Positions 10,866 to 21,580 are shown, counted from the first letter of the stretch. The stretch: DNA of 64,000 bases from Colwellia sp. C1TZA3 (GCF_007954265.1 NZ_VOLS01000001.1:158539-222538); one strand, 5' to 3'. A program made the numbers and translations. The notes: generated by a model from the sequence alone, not told the origin.

Positions 10866-11255
10866 ATGAAAACAATTATTAATACAGAAAACGCTCCGAG
10901 TGCAATCGGTACTTATAGCCAAGCGGTAAAAGTTAATAACACCGTCTATCTGTCAGGTCAAATTCCTTTAGTACCCGCCACTATGGAAATAGTTTCTGAA
11001 GACTTTGCTGAACAAACACAACAAGTATTTAAAAATATTGTTGCAGTATGTGAAGCGGCAGGTGGCAATATCAATGACATGGTAAAAGTGAATATATTTT
11101 TACAAGATTTAGCCAACTTCGCAACAGTTAACGAAATTATGAGTCAATATTTTCAACAGCCCTATCCAGCAAGAGCTGCGGTACAAGTAGCACGGTTGCC
11201 AAAAGACGTCGCCATCGAAATTGACGGTATTATGGAATTACCCAATTACAGTTAA
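10866..11255 (+). CDS. ridA: RidA family enamine/imine deaminase
   Basis: 129 residues, the usual length for this family. RidA hydrolyses reactive enamine/imine intermediates formed by PLP enzymes such as threonine deaminase. The conserved Arg (Arg103 in [13 protein letters not shown]) and the signature toward the C-terminus are present, as is the N-terminal [12 protein letters not shown]. It lies 17 bp after spoT, so it is probably cotranscribed. The same window holds ilvA, whose product generates the RidA substrate. Confidence 0.94.
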   Translation: MKTIINTENAPSAIGTYSQAVKVNNTVYLSGQIPLVPATMEIVSEDFAEQTQQVFKNIVAVCEAAGGNINDMVKVNIFLQDLANFATVNEIMSQYFQQPYPARAAVQVARLPKDVAIEIDGIMELPNYS

Positions 11256-11279
11256 CGCTAAGCAGTAACACTATCTAGC

Positions 11280-11316
11280 GGCAAGCAACACTGATAGAGG
11301 CTTGCCAATATTTTAC
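11280..11316 (+). terminator. Possible terminator after ridA
   Basis: A seven-bp inverted repeat (GGCAAGC at 11280-11286, GCTTGCC at 11300-11306) is followed by AATATTTTA, in the ridA-trmH spacer. The T tract is short, so termination may be partial. Confidence 0.45.
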
Positions 11317-11335
11317 TCAACCTTAGAACCAGTAT

Positions 11336-12046
11336 ATGACTCCGGATAGACTACAAAGAATTAACAGCATGTTAGATCAGCGCCAACCTGATTTAACCAT
11401 ATGTATGGAGGGCGTGCACAAAACTCATAACTTAGCCGCCGTAGTTCGCACCGCAGATGCTGTTGGTGTTAGTGATGTACACGCAGTATGGAAAAATGAA
11501 ACCATGCGTATTTCTGGTGGCAGTGCCGCGGGGAGTCAAAACTGGATAGACGTGCATAATTACAATTGCACTGAAGACGCAATTATCGAGTTAAAAAAAC
11601 AAGGTATGCAGGTCTTGGTAACAAATTTATCGGCTACCGCCGTAGACTTTCGCGAGATTGACTACACCAAGCCAACCGCTATTATTCTTGGACAAGAAAA
11701 GTTTGGCGCCTCGGCTAAAGCCCTTGAAATGGCTGATCAAGACATCGTTATTCCTATGGTGGGCATGGTGCAGTCATTAAATGTTTCTGTTGCTTGTTCT
11801 GTTGTCTTGTATGAAGCCCAACGCCAGCGTCAAGCGGCGGGTTTATATCAACAGCCCAGAATAAGCCAGCAACGCCGTCAACAGAAATTATTTGAAGGTG
11901 GCCATCCTATTTTTGCCAGCGCCTGCCAACGTAAAGGCTTGCCCTATCCTGCGATCGATGAGGCTGGGCAAATTGTTGCCTCTGAGCAATGGTGGCAACA
12001 AATGCAAATGACCCAAGATGCTTGGCAAAAAATAGACGACGCATAA
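11336..12046 (+). CDS. trmH: tRNA (guanosine(18)-2'-O)-methyltransferase
   Basis: 236 residues. This SPOUT-class enzyme 2'-O-methylates G18 in the D-loop of tRNAs using S-adenosylmethionine. Visible motifs are the RNA-binding and catalytic VVRTADAVGV near residues 35-45, the knot motifs AIILGQEKFGAS and the SLNVSVACSVVLYEA signature. The E. coli homologue (SpoU/TrmH) sits in the same place between spoT and recG, supporting TrmH over other SPOUT members. Confidence 0.95.
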   Translation: MTPDRLQRINSMLDQRQPDLTICMEGVHKTHNLAAVVRTADAVGVSDVHAVWKNETMRISGGSAAGSQNWIDVHNYNCTEDAIIELKKQGMQVLVTNLSATAVDFREIDYTKPTAIILGQEKFGASAKALEMADQDIVIPMVGMVQSLNVSVACSVVLYEAQRQRQAAGLYQQPRISQQRRQQKLFEGGHPIFASACQRKGLPYPAIDEAGQIVASEQWWQQMQMTQDAWQKIDDA

Positions 12047-12075
12047 ACTTTAAACTAATGGCAAAGGAGCCTGCG

Positions 12076-14175
12076 GTGCCTCGAGCAACGGAAGCATTAA
12101 CTAATTTAGCCCAAATCCCCGTCACCACCTTAAAAGGTGTCGGCCCTGGAATGGCCACTAAATTGGAAAAAATTGGTCTAGTGTCATTGCAAGACTTACT
12201 TTTTCATTTACCGCTACGTTATGAAGACCGCACACGTGTTAGTGCGGTGCGTGCGCTTATGCCTGGACTTTTCACCAATATTATTGGCGAAGTCACCCAA
12301 AATGAGATCATACAGGGCAAGCGCAGAATGATGCTAGTGACTATCAATGATGGCACTGGCAGTATCAATCTACGTTTTTTTCACTTTTCTGCTAGTCAAA
12401 AAAATAGCTTAGCTGTTGGGCTCAACATTCGCTGTTATGGTGAAGTTAATCGCGGCATGCGTGGCTTTGAAATGGTACACCCAGAATATAAAGCCCTAGA
12501 TCAAGATCAAGCATTAACCGCTGCTGAAGAAACCCTGACACCGGTTTATTCAACCACCGACGGCTTAAGGCAAATCTCTTTACGCAACCTAACTGAGCAA
12601 GCGTTAATGCATTTGCAAAGCGGCAAAGTAGAAGAATTATTGCCGGTTGAAATTAGCCAGCAACAATACAGCTTAGCTGAGGCGCTAGCCTTAATTCACC
12701 GGCCACCACCAGAAACCTCAGTGGTATTAATGGAAGATGGCAAACACCCCGCACAACTGAGGTTGATTAAAGAAGAGTTATTAGCCCATAACCTCAGTAT
12801 GTTGAAGTTACGCGCCGCCAATGATCACCACCCCGCCGTTGTTTTGGCTATAGATGCTCAACTAGAGCAAAGCTTTTTAGCGTCATTACCCTTTTCACCC
12901 ACAGGCGCACAAGCCAAAGTCACCGCAGAAATACGCACCGACCTACTAAAACCTATGCCGATGATGCGCTTGGTACAAGGTGACGTCGGCTCAGGCAAAA
13001 CACTGGTTGCCGCGTTAGCCGCATTAACTGCTATTGGCCAAGGCTTTCAAGTCGCCCTAATGGCACCAACAGAAATATTAGCGGAACAACATGCGATTAA
13101 TTTTGAAAAATGGTTTGGGCCACTGAGTATTTCAGTCGGCTGGTTGGTGGGGAAAACCAAAGCTAAAGCAAGACGCCATGCTTTAGAGCAGATAGAAAAT
13201 GGCAATATGCAAATGGTTATTGGCACCCATGCCTTGTTTCAAGAGCAAGTTATATTTAACAAACTCGCACTGGTTATCATTGATGAACAACATAAATTTG
13301 GTGTCCATCAGCGTTTATCGTTACGTGAAAAAGGCGCATGGCAAGGTAATTACCCACACCAGTTGATCATGACTGCAACCCCTATTCCACGTACTTTAGC
13401 GATGACTGCTTATGCCGATTTAGACACTTCAGTCATTGACGAATTACCGCCAGGACGCACCCCTATCACTACAGTAGCCTTGCCGGATAGTCGCCGAGAT
13501 GATGTGGTTGAACGCATTCGTCAAGGTTGTACCAAGGATAACCGCCAAGCCTATTGGGTATGTACCTTAATTGAAGAGTCCGAGGTCTTGCAATGCCAAG
13601 CCGCAGAAGATAGCGCGGTGTATTTACAAGCACAATTATCCACCCTAAAAATTGGTTTAGTGCATGGCCGAATGAAGGCGGATGAAAAGCAAGCCGTGAT
13701 GGAGCGCTTTAAACTTGGCGAACTTGACGTGTTAGTTGCGACAACCGTTATTGAGGTGGGTGTGGATGTGCCTAATGCTAGTTTAATGGTGATTGAAAAC
13801 CCTGAACGTTTAGGACTAGCACAACTACATCAATTACGCGGCCGTGTTGGTCGTGGCTTAGTGGCGTCTCACTGTGTATTAATGTACAAAGCACCCTTGA
13901 CTAAAACCGCAACCAAACGTTTAAAAGTACTTAGGGAAAGCAATGATGGCTTTGTTATCGCACAAAAAGATCTCGAAATTCGCGGGCCTGGTGAATTGCT
14001 TGGCACCAAACAAACCGGTCTAGCTGATCTAAAAATTGCTGACCTGCAGCGAGATGCCCACTTAATACCAGAAGTCCAACAAGATGCTCACCTGATATGG
14101 CAAAAATACCCCGAGCAGGCAAACGCCCTAATTAATCGCTGGTTAGCCAACCGTGAAAAGTACTCTAATGCTTAA
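12076..14175 (+). CDS. recG: ATP-dependent DNA helicase RecG
   Basis: Branch-migration helicase that remodels stalled forks and Holliday junctions. The frame opens further upstream inside trmH, but GTG at 12076 is preferred: AAAGGAG lies six bases ahead (12063-12069) and 699 residues fits the family (E. coli 693). An ATG at 12058 is in frame but lacks a ribosome site. Motifs are the wedge-domain start LKGVGPGMATKLEKIGL, Walker A GDVGSGKT, a DEQH box (IIDEQHKFGV), TATPIPRT, and motif VI LHQLRGRVGRG. Confidence 0.95.
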   Translation: MPRATEALTNLAQIPVTTLKGVGPGMATKLEKIGLVSLQDLLFHLPLRYEDRTRVSAVRALMPGLFTNIIGEVTQNEIIQGKRRMMLVTINDGTGSINLRFFHFSASQKNSLAVGLNIRCYGEVNRGMRGFEMVHPEYKALDQDQALTAAEETLTPVYSTTDGLRQISLRNLTEQALMHLQSGKVEELLPVEISQQQYSLAEALALIHRPPPETSVVLMEDGKHPAQLRLIKEELLAHNLSMLKLRAANDHHPAVVLAIDAQLEQSFLASLPFSPTGAQAKVTAEIRTDLLKPMPMMRLVQGDVGSGKTLVAALAALTAIGQGFQVALMAPTEILAEQHAINFEKWFGPLSISVGWLVGKTKAKARRHALEQIENGNMQMVIGTHALFQEQVIFNKLALVIIDEQHKFGVHQRLSLREKGAWQGNYPHQLIMTATPIPRTLAMTAYADLDTSVIDELPPGRTPITTVALPDSRRDDVVERIRQGCTKDNRQAYWVCTLIEESEVLQCQAAEDSAVYLQAQLSTLKIGLVHGRMKADEKQAVMERFKLGELDVLVATTVIEVGVDVPNASLMVIENPERLGLAQLHQLRGRVGRGLVASHCVLMYKAPLTKTATKRLKVLRESNDGFVIAQKDLEIRGPGELLGTKQTGLADLKIADLQRDAHLIPEVQQDAHLIWQKYPEQANALINRWLANREKYSNA

Positions 14176-14378
14176 TGCCAAGGGCTTAAACAAATGAAGC
14201 CATTTATCTATGACCTTTAAACGACAAAAATAGCGATGAAAATCAATTACCAAAAAGCTTTTTTTATCCCAAACTTATGTTGTACCAAGTTGATTAATAA
14301 CCACTACCATGATCTCAAGTGTTAATTAATCTAAAAAAATGCGGTAAACTAAGCTTAATTATAGTTAACAGCGAAATC

Positions 14379-15170
14379 ATGATGTCTTCACACGATCAAA
14401 ATCATCCGATTAATAATGACAATAGTGACGAAAACACGACCCACTTTGGTTTTCAAACGGTCGAAAAAAATGAAAAAGAATCGAAAGTGGCCAGCGTGTT
14501 TCATTCTGTTGCTCAGCAATATGATGTGATGAATGATTTAATGTCATTCGGTATCCATCGCTTATGGAAGCGTTTTACTATCGATGCCAGTGGCGTACGC
14601 CCGGGTAATAAAGTATTAGATTTAGCTGGTGGCACAGGCGATTTAACAGCAAAATTCTCTCAACTTGTTGGCCGTGAAGGTAAAGTAATATTAGCAGACA
14701 TCAATAGCTCGATGCTCAATGTTGGGCGTGATAAATTGCGCGACCGTGGCTTAGTGCAAAATATTGAATACGTGCAAGCCAACGCGCAATATTTACCGTT
14801 TGAAGATAATACCTTTGATATTATCACCATTGCTTTTGGTTTACGCAATGTTACCGATAAAGACATGGCATTACGCTCTATGTATCGTGTGCTCAAGCCT
14901 GGCGGCCGTTTATTGGTGTTAGAGTTTTCAAAACCAGAACATGAAATAGTCAATAAAGCCTACGATTTCTATTCTTTTAACATCTTACCTAAAATAGGTG
15001 AGTTAGTGGCAAAAGACGGTGATAGCTACCAGTATTTAGCAGAGTCTATTCGTATGCACCCTGATCAAGAAACCCTGAAAACCATGATGGATGCTGCTGG
15101 CTTTGAACAAACCAGTTTCAAAAATTTAACTGGTGGGGTTGTAGCCTTGCATAAAGGTTATAAGTTTTAA
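14379..15170 (+). CDS. ubiE: Ubiquinone/menaquinone C-methyltransferase UbiE
   Basis: SAM-dependent methyltransferase acting on the quinone ring in ubiquinone and menaquinone synthesis. [26 protein letters not shown] and the SAM motif [10 protein letters not shown] are classical UbiE signatures. The frame extends to a TTG at 14319, but the family begins a short distance before TTHFGFQTV, so the paired ATGs at 14379/14382 are preferred (about 263 residues; E. coli 251). No strong Shine-Dalgarno is visible at either site. First gene of ubiE-ubiJ-ubiB. Confidence 0.93.
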   Translation: MMSSHDQNHPINNDNSDENTTHFGFQTVEKNEKESKVASVFHSVAQQYDVMNDLMSFGIHRLWKRFTIDASGVRPGNKVLDLAGGTGDLTAKFSQLVGREGKVILADINSSMLNVGRDKLRDRGLVQNIEYVQANAQYLPFEDNTFDIITIAFGLRNVTDKDMALRSMYRVLKPGGRLLVLEFSKPEHEIVNKAYDFYSFNILPKIGELVAKDGDSYQYLAESIRMHPDQETLKTMMDAAGFEQTSFKNLTGGVVALHKGYKF

Positions 15171-15174
15171 CCTT

Positions 15175-15816
15175 ATGCCTCAAACTATTAGTCAGCAACT
15201 TATGTTTGCTCAAACCCTAAGTGCAGTGCTTGAAACCGTTATCAATCAGTTTCTGGGTTATAATTTGCACGGTATTCGGGCCTTAAAGCCGTTATCTGAG
15301 AAAACACTCACCATTAAACTTGCCGAATTACCATTTCCTTTAAGCTTTACCGTTAGTGATGAAAAAATTCATGTTAGCAGTAATGATGAACATAACGATT
15401 GCTGTTTAATCACCAGTATTAGCAGCTTAATTGAATTAAAAAAAGAACAACAACTTACTGATTTAATTAAGAAAGACAAGCTCGATATTCAAGGTGATTT
15501 AAAAGTAGCGCAGCGCTTTGCCGACATTGCGCAAACACTTGATATTGATTGGCAAAGTGAGTTAGCCAAACGTATTGGTGATATTCCTGCCTACAAATTA
15601 GGCCAACTGGGTCGTAAGCTACTAAATAAATTAAATTTTGCTAGGACAAAAATTCAAGTAGATGCCAGCGAATGGCTAATAGATCAGAAGCGCCTAATAA
15701 TAACAGCCGCTGAAATGTCTTATTTTAATCATGATGTTGAAGATGTTGCACAACAAGTTAGTGCTTTAAGCCAACGACTTGATAAATTAACTAAACACAT
15801 AAGCAAATTATCATAA
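15175..15816 (+). CDS. ubiJ: Ubiquinone biosynthesis accessory factor UbiJ
   Basis: 213 residues. It has an N-terminal SCP2-like lipid-binding region (for example LKPLSEKTLTIKLAELPFPL) and a C-terminal helical region ending in a short predicted coiled coil (residues about 185-213). In E. coli, UbiJ (YigP) is part of the soluble Ubi metabolon and binds quinone intermediates. It lies four bases after ubiE and six before ubiB, so all three are surely one operon. Confidence 0.9.
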   Translation: MPQTISQQLMFAQTLSAVLETVINQFLGYNLHGIRALKPLSEKTLTIKLAELPFPLSFTVSDEKIHVSSNDEHNDCCLITSISSLIELKKEQQLTDLIKKDKLDIQGDLKVAQRFADIAQTLDIDWQSELAKRIGDIPAYKLGQLGRKLLNKLNFARTKIQVDASEWLIDQKRLIITAAEMSYFNHDVEDVAQQVSALSQRLDKLTKHISKLS

Positions 15817-15822
15817 GGGTCT

Positions 15823-17391
15823 GTGGTGAGCAGTAAACGTTTATACAAAATAGTAAAAACCTTTCTTCAGTTTGGGCTTGATGAACTTCTACCTGAAAAA
15901 TATCTGCCGTGGTATCTAAGAATATTACGCAGCTCATTATTTTGGCTACGAAACAAACACCCAGACATAAGTAAGGCGCAGCGCTTTCGAATGGCGATAG
16001 AATCATTGGGTCCGGTATTTGTTAAATTTGGCCAAATGCTCTCAACCCGCCGAGATTTATTGCCTGACGACTTCGCCAATGAATTAACCTTATTGCAAGA
16101 TAAGGTTGCTGCCTTTGCTGGCGAAGACGCCGAAAAAATTATTATCGCGGCCATCGGCGCAGAAGCTTTTGCACAACAATTTAAAGATTTTGATCTCAGC
16201 CCTTTAGCATCAGCGTCGATTGCTCAAGTACATACCGCTACCTTGTTACAGCAAGATGGTGAACAAGAAGTAGTGTTAAAGGTATTGCGGCCGAACATTA
16301 CAGAAACCATCATAGCTGACCTGAACGTGATGTCACTCTTTGCCAAAATTGTCGCTCGTTGGTTACCCGATGGCAAACGTTTACGTCCTCTAGAAGTTGT
16401 CGCTGAATATAAAAAAACCATGTTAGAAGAATTAGATTTAAACCGTGAAGCCGCTAATGCTATGCAGTTAAAACGCAATTTTAGCCAAGGGCGAGATAGC
16501 GATCAGGTGCTTTATGTGCCAGAAATCTACAGCGAATACTGTTCGAAAAACGTCATGGTAATGGAGCGCATATACGGTATAGGTGTAGGTGACATTGAGG
16601 CCTTACTGGCAAAAAATGTTAATATGAAACTACTCGCTGAACGTGGTGTTGAAGTATTTTTCAGCCAAGTATTTCGAGATAGCTTTTTTCATGCTGACAT
16701 GCACCCAGGTAACGTATTTGTTGATGCAACAAACCCTAACGACCCCACTTGGATTGCCATTGATTACGGTATTGTTGGCACCTTAAATCGCGAAGATAAA
16801 CGTTATTTAGCGGAAAACTTTGTTGCTTTTTTTAACCGTGACTACCGCAAAGTGGCACAATTACATGTTGATTCAGGCTGGGTGCCCAGTGACACTAGCG
16901 TTGATGAATTTGAGTTTGCCATACGGACAGTATGTGAGCCCATCTTCAATAAACCTTTGTCTGAAATTTCTTTTGGTCAGGTATTAGTCAATCTTTTTAA
17001 TACCGCACGTCGCTTTAATATGGAATTACAACCCCAGCTAGTATTACTGCAAAAAACCCTACTTTATATTGAAGGCTTAGGCAGACAGCTTTATCCCGCT
17101 TTAGATCTTTGGCAAACAGCCAAGCCATTTTTAGAAAAATGGGTTAAAGAACAAATGGGTATTAAAGCGGTTGTTAAGAAAGTAAAAGACAACTTACCCT
17201 TTTGGAATGAAAAGCTGCCGGAAATACCTGACTTAGTCTACGATTACTTAAAAACTAATCGAGCAGCGCAGCGTCAGCAATTAATTACCCTGCAACAGAT
17301 ACAGTTGCAGCAGCAAAAACACAGCAAGCACATAACAAAATTGGCCATTATAGCCACAGTTATTATTTGCTTGACCATTAGCTTTACTTAA
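15823..17391 (+). CDS. ubiB: UbiB family atypical kinase
   Basis: 522 residues. Member of the UbiB/ADCK family of kinase-like ATPases needed for ubiquinone synthesis. The family KxGQ motif is present ([15 protein letters not shown]), followed by the Ala-rich [12 protein letters not shown] loop, [10 protein letters not shown] as catalytic loop and IDYG in place of DFG. E. coli UbiB (546) ends in two membrane segments; only one is evident here (about 503-522), after which the protein stops. Two adjacent GTG codons (15823, 15826) follow AAGGG at 15815-15819; the second has the better spacing. Confidence 0.95.
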   Translation: MVSSKRLYKIVKTFLQFGLDELLPEKYLPWYLRILRSSLFWLRNKHPDISKAQRFRMAIESLGPVFVKFGQMLSTRRDLLPDDFANELTLLQDKVAAFAGEDAEKIIIAAIGAEAFAQQFKDFDLSPLASASIAQVHTATLLQQDGEQEVVLKVLRPNITETIIADLNVMSLFAKIVARWLPDGKRLRPLEVVAEYKKTMLEELDLNREAANAMQLKRNFSQGRDSDQVLYVPEIYSEYCSKNVMVMERIYGIGVGDIEALLAKNVNMKLLAERGVEVFFSQVFRDSFFHADMHPGNVFVDATNPNDPTWIAIDYGIVGTLNREDKRYLAENFVAFFNRDYRKVAQLHVDSGWVPSDTSVDEFEFAIRTVCEPIFNKPLSEISFGQVLVNLFNTARRFNMELQPQLVLLQKTLLYIEGLGRQLYPALDLWQTAKPFLEKWVKEQMGIKAVVKKVKDNLPFWNEKLPEIPDLVYDYLKTNRAAQRQQLITLQQIQLQQQKHSKHITKLAIIATVIICLTISFT

Positions 17392-17485
17392 TAAGCTTTA
17401 AAACTTACAACATACAGCGCCAGAACCCAGTACTTTATGTTAAATATTAAGTAATAAAAACCAAATGAATTCAACAGGAAAACAC

Positions 17486-17965
17486 ATGACTAACAACGAA
17501 GTTTTACATCACATTCGTTATATATTTACCCTAAGCAACGAAAAAATAGCGGCTATTTTTCAATTGGCACAATGCCGACAAACTGATGAAGAAATTAGCA
17601 ATTTTTTCCGTAAAAACGGTGAACAATCATTTGCTCGTATCGCTGATAACATTTTAGCGAGTTTTCTTGATGGCTTAATCATCGAATGTCGAGGAGCAAA
17701 AGAGGGTGCGCAAGCGCAGTTGAATCAGCCGATAAATAACAATATTGTCTTTAATAAAGTAAAAATCGCTTTGGCGTTAAAGGCTGAAGATATTATTACC
17801 TTGCTCAATTCTGCTGAGTTAACCTTAAGTAAACATGAGCTGAGTGCTTTTTTCCGTAAACCCGAACATAAACACTTCCGTGCCTGTAACGATGACACAT
17901 TATTGAAATTTTTTAACGGTTTACATTTAGAAAATCGCCAAGCCATTGTAGAAATAAAAGAGTAA
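17486..17965 (+). CDS. DUF1456 family protein (YehS-like)
   Basis: 159 residues from the ATG at 17486, which has CAGGA at 17474-17478; an in-frame ATG at 17465 has no ribosome site and makes the protein longer than the family (YehS 156). Two repeats of the same fold are visible: the first starts TNNEVLHHIRYIFTLSNEKI and contains the FFRKNGE motif, and the second contains FNKVKIALALK and FFRKPEHKHF. The function is not known. It follows ubiB after a 94-bp spacer, where enterobacteria usually have tatABC. Confidence 0.85.
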   Translation: MTNNEVLHHIRYIFTLSNEKIAAIFQLAQCRQTDEEISNFFRKNGEQSFARIADNILASFLDGLIIECRGAKEGAQAQLNQPINNNIVFNKVKIALALKAEDIITLLNSAELTLSKHELSAFFRKPEHKHFRACNDDTLLKFFNGLHLENRQAIVEIKE

Positions 17966-17978
17966 TACCAAGCTCAAT

Positions 17979-18024
17979 AACGATAGCTAGGGTATAGATA
18001 ACTCTCTATACCCTAGCTATCGTT
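17979..18024. terminator. Bidirectional terminator between convergent genes
   Basis: A perfect 19-bp inverted repeat (17979-17997 and 18006-18024) with an eight-base loop. The right arm includes the stop codon (18013-18015) of the minus-strand GGDEF gene. It lacks a long T tract, but its position and strength suit a shared terminator. Confidence 0.7.
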
Positions 18025-18999
18025 CTCTGCAACTTCTGCCTCTACAACCACCCGATTTCGGCCACTATCTTTTGCTAGATATAGCGCAGCGTCTGCACGG
18101 CAAATCCAAGCTTCTGCCGTTTCACCTGCTCGGTATTGTGCGACACCAATAGAGACAGTAACTGAAATATCATTAGGGAAAATAGTGCCTGCAATTAAAA
18201 CACATAGCTTTTCAGCAACTCGTTTTGCCTCAGCTAGATTAACTGTTAACGGTAAAAGAATAAATTCTTCGCCACCATAGCGATATAAATCATCCAGTGA
18301 CCTGCTGTGTTTTTGAATCAATGCCACCAACTCGACCAACACAGTATCGCCGTTTGCGTGGCCATAGCTATCATTAATTTTTTTAAAGTAATCGACATCT
18401 AATAATAATAACGACACTTTTGAGGGGACTCTCTTTTGATCAACTAAAATTTTTGCAAGCTTAATGTCTAGAGCACGGCGGTTACCCGACAAAGTTAAGG
18501 GATCAATGCTGGCTAACAAAACTAACTTACTGTTGGTTTTACTGTAGTTGTCAAAAATCACATAAGAAAATACAGCAGTTAAAAATAGACTGAAATTGAT
18601 GGTTAAAAACTCTAAGAGACTAATCGTGGGCCATAAAGTGCTAGCAATTACCGCAATAGCAACAAAACAGATGAGACCTGCAGGTCGCGCGGGTATCATA
18701 TAAAAAAAGGCAATTATTGAAGGGTACAACCAAAATAAATGTGATTGACCACGAATAGCGACAGTGGTCACGATAGTGACCGCCAAAAAGCTGCATAATA
18801 AAAGCTTTGCCGTGTTAACTTTTCTGGAAATATAAACAAAAACAAAAAAAGCAGCTGTTACAATCACAATAGTGGCATCAATAATCGCCATCACAAGATC
18901 ACCATCAAGCCAGCGTAAATAAACAAATGGTGAGATAATAATAACTGTAAACGCACTGAATATCAGTAGCATTTTTTCTAATACTGAACGCTCCATCAT
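18013..18999 (-). CDS. Membrane-bound GGDEF diguanylate cyclase
   Basis: 328 residues. The N-terminal half is a membrane domain with about five or six hydrophobic helices (residues 10-150). The GGDEF domain begins at about 165 (IDPLTLSGNRRALD), with the metal-binding LLLDVDYFKKINDSYGH and an intact GGEEF near 242-246. An RSLD tetrapeptide lies exactly five residues before the GGEEF, matching the RxxD inhibitory site, so product feedback is likely. Two ATGs (18999, 18996) lie after AGGAA. The gene stands alone between convergent ubi genes and rep. The membrane sensor type is not recognised. Confidence 0.92.
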   Translation of the reverse strand: MMERSVLEKMLLIFSAFTVIIISPFVYLRWLDGDLVMAIIDATIVIVTAAFFVFVYISRKVNTAKLLLCSFLAVTIVTTVAIRGQSHLFWLYPSIIAFFYMIPARPAGLICFVAIAVIASTLWPTISLLEFLTINFSLFLTAVFSYVIFDNYSKTNSKLVLLASIDPLTLSGNRRALDIKLAKILVDQKRVPSKVSLLLLDVDYFKKINDSYGHANGDTVLVELVALIQKHSRSLDDLYRYGGEEFILLPLTVNLAEAKRVAEKLCVLIAGTIFPNDISVTVSIGVAQYRAGETAEAWICRADAALYLAKDSGRNRVVVEAEVAENDS

Positions 19000-19127
19000 T
19001 TTATTTCCTGCTGTAAGTATTATTTTATTGAAAATATGAACTTAACCATCGATTTTTAAAACAAGAAAGTCATTTAAATAATTCCAATCAATGTAACTAA
19101 ATGTAACTAGGTTAGTTTTAGTGTATA

Positions 19128-21146
19128 TTATTTTTTATCTTTTAGCATCTCACGTAAACCCGCCACACCCATTTTTGCTGTCGCTTGCTTTTTTTCGATA
19201 CTTTGCTTAGTTTGCGTCAATTCCCAGCTTAGATCATCTTGCGGTAACTCATGTAAAAACCGACTGGCTTCTGTGCGAGAAACTTCGCCATACTGTCGCC
19301 GTTCGCGCGCATAAGTAAATATTAACTCTCGCTTGGCCCGAGTAATACCCACATAGGCTAAACGGCGCTCTTCTTCGACATTACCCTCATCCATACTGGT
19401 TTGATGCGGCAATAAACCTTCTTCCATACCAATGAGAAAAACATAAGGAAATTCTAGCCCTTTTGAGCCATGCAAAGTCATCAGCTGAACTTGGTCAGTG
19501 TCTTCTTCATCCTCATTACGCTCCATCATGTCACGTAAAGTTAAGCGTGTAACGACTTGCGCTAAAGTCATTGGCTCTTCATCTTCTACACCTTCGAGCA
19601 TTTGTGTTACCCAGCTAAACAACTGAGTAACATTTTTCATCCGCATTTCAGCAGCTTTTGCACTTGGTGAACTATCGTATAACCAATCTTCATAGTTAAT
19701 TTCACGTACCATTGAGCGCAATACCACCGAGGTATCGCCACGCTCGGCCTGATCGGCTGTTGCCACTAACCAATGGGTAAATTTTTGCACACTGATCAGA
19801 CCGCGACCACCTAAATGTTGCTCTAAGCCTAATTCGAAACTGGCTGCAAACATGCTAATTTGACGCATATTGGCGTAGCTACCCAGTTTTTCTAAAGTTG
19901 TTGGGCCAATTTCTCGGCGCGGGACATTTACAATCCGTAAAAAGGCGTTATCATCATCCGGATTTACTAACACCCTTAAAAACGCCATCATGTCTTTGAT
20001 TTCAGCGCGGGAGAAAAACGAAGTACCACCATTGATTTTATAAGGTATACGGTTGGTTATCAGCGCTTTTTCAAGTAAGCGCGACTGATGATTGCCACGA
20101 TACAAAATCGCATAATCTTTATATTTACTCTTATTTAAAAAGCGGTGGCCGATTAGTTCACCCACCACTCGCTCAACCTCATGGTCTTCATTTTTAGTTT
20201 GTAGCACCCGTAACTCAACGCCGTAATTGAGCTCACTAAATAGCGCTTTATCATAAACATGAGGATTATTAGCAATCAGCGTATTGGCACATTTTAAAAT
20301 ACGGCCACTAGAGCGATAGTTTTGCTCAAGTTTAATCAGCTTAAGATTAGGGTAGTCTTCACCTAATAGCACTAAGTTTTGCGGTTTAGCCCCGCGCCAT
20401 GAGTATATTGATTGGTCATCGTCACCCACTACGGTCAATAAGCCTTGCTGACCGGTGATTTGCTTGATTAATTCATATTGACTGGCATTAGTATCTTGGT
20501 ATTCGTCTACCAACATATATTGAATTTTTTGCTGCCAACGCGTCCGTACTTCTGGGTAATTACGCATTAATAATGTTGGCACTAAGATCAAGTCATCAAA
20601 GTCTAGCGCGTTATAGGCTTTCATATGCTTTTGATACAGCGCATAAAATTCGGCAAAAAGTTGAGCATCAGCATCGCTAGCTTGTTTCATCGCGGCGTCT
20701 GGCAGTAACAAATCATTTTTCCAATTGGAAATCATCATCTGCAATTTATTGATTAAATCTTTATCGCCATCAAGTTGCTCTTGGGTAAGCTCTTTTAATA
20801 ATGCCAAGCTGTCTTGGTCATCAAATAAGGTAAAGCCTGGCTTATAGCCTAAGGTTTTTAATTCTCGACGAATAATGTCTAAGCCCAAGGAGTGGAAGGT
20901 CGATACTGTTAAGCCACGGGTCAGTGACTTATCCATCATTTTAACCACCCGCTCTTTCATTTCACGTGCCGCTTTATTGGTAAAGGTTACCGCGGCAATA
21001 TGCTTGGCTTTATAACCACAGTTTTGAATTAAGTACGCAATTTTCTGACAAATAACCCCAGTTTTACCACTGCCAGCCCCCGCTAGTACTAAGCATGGAC
21101 CTTCAACATATTTTTTTGCTTCATTTTGACCTGGGTTTAGTTTCAT
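19128..21146 (-). CDS. rep: ATP-dependent DNA helicase Rep
   Basis: Superfamily 1A 3'-5' helicase that clears proteins ahead of the replication fork. Its start [20 protein letters not shown] matches E. coli Rep (673) and gives 672 residues, so the ATG at 21146 is preferred over an in-frame TTG at 21164. Walker A is LAGAGSGKT, motif II is VDEYQDTN, motif III is [13 protein letters not shown], and motif VI region is [15 protein letters not shown] second UvrD-like helicase (uvrD, 52.5-54.7 kb) is also present; the two are clearly distinct orthologues. Confidence 0.95.
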   Translation of the reverse strand: MKLNPGQNEAKKYVEGPCLVLAGAGSGKTGVICQKIAYLIQNCGYKAKHIAAVTFTNKAAREMKERVVKMMDKSLTRGLTVSTFHSLGLDIIRRELKTLGYKPGFTLFDDQDSLALLKELTQEQLDGDKDLINKLQMMISNWKNDLLLPDAAMKQASDADAQLFAEFYALYQKHMKAYNALDFDDLILVPTLLMRNYPEVRTRWQQKIQYMLVDEYQDTNASQYELIKQITGQQGLLTVVGDDDQSIYSWRGAKPQNLVLLGEDYPNLKLIKLEQNYRSSGRILKCANTLIANNPHVYDKALFSELNYGVELRVLQTKNEDHEVERVVGELIGHRFLNKSKYKDYAILYRGNHQSRLLEKALITNRIPYKINGGTSFFSRAEIKDMMAFLRVLVNPDDDNAFLRIVNVPRREIGPTTLEKLGSYANMRQISMFAASFELGLEQHLGGRGLISVQKFTHWLVATADQAERGDTSVVLRSMVREINYEDWLYDSSPSAKAAEMRMKNVTQLFSWVTQMLEGVEDEEPMTLAQVVTRLTLRDMMERNEDEEDTDQVQLMTLHGSKGLEFPYVFLIGMEEGLLPHQTSMDEGNVEEERRLAYVGITRAKRELIFTYARERRQYGEVSRTEASRFLHELPQDDLSWELTQTKQSIEKKQATAKMGVAGLREMLKDKK

Positions 21147-21323
21147 TGCTGCGCTTTGACTCAATTGGTGGATAAGATAGTCGGCTGTCGATTTTACCTG
21201 TTTTTATCGCAAGACAACATCAACTTTCTGTCTAGTTAGCTAATTTTTTAGCGGCTTTAATGAAGATATTATGATCAAAAGCGCTTACAATAAGTACATT
21301 GTTTACCAAAAAAGAACTTTCTA

Positions 21324-21575
21324 ATGATTAGCGCTAAAAAAATAGAAGAACTCGCCAAACAAGTCACTGATTCAATGCCTGCCGGCTTAAAAGATTTTGC
21401 CCATGACATGGAAGATAGAACTAAAGTTGTCTTGCAGCGTAAACTGTCACAGCTTGACGTAGTAACCCGTGAAGAATTTGATGTGCAAACCCAAGTGTTA
21501 ATTAAAACCCGCGCTAAATTGACCGATCTTGAAGCGAAAGTTGCAGAATTAGAAGTAAAACTAGCAGCACAATAG
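21324..21575 (+). CDS. ubiK: Ubiquinone biosynthesis accessory factor UbiK
   Basis: 83 residues. BMFP-domain protein formerly called YqiC. The signature REEFDVQTQVLIKTR is present, followed by a C-terminal coiled coil (residues about 52-82). In E. coli UbiK binds UbiJ and is needed for aerobic ubiquinone synthesis. Its position 3.9 kb from ubiEJB, rather than next to other genes, supports a shared pathway role here. It is divergent from rep. Confidence 0.92.
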   Translation: MISAKKIEELAKQVTDSMPAGLKDFAHDMEDRTKVVLQRKLSQLDVVTREEFDVQTQVLIKTRAKLTDLEAKVAELEVKLAAQ

Positions 21576-21580
21576 CACTG

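Noticed and set aside
11989..12076. Long recG start overlapping trmH by 58 bp
   Set aside because: No ribosome site there, and the GTG at 12076 has AAAGGAG and gives the family length.
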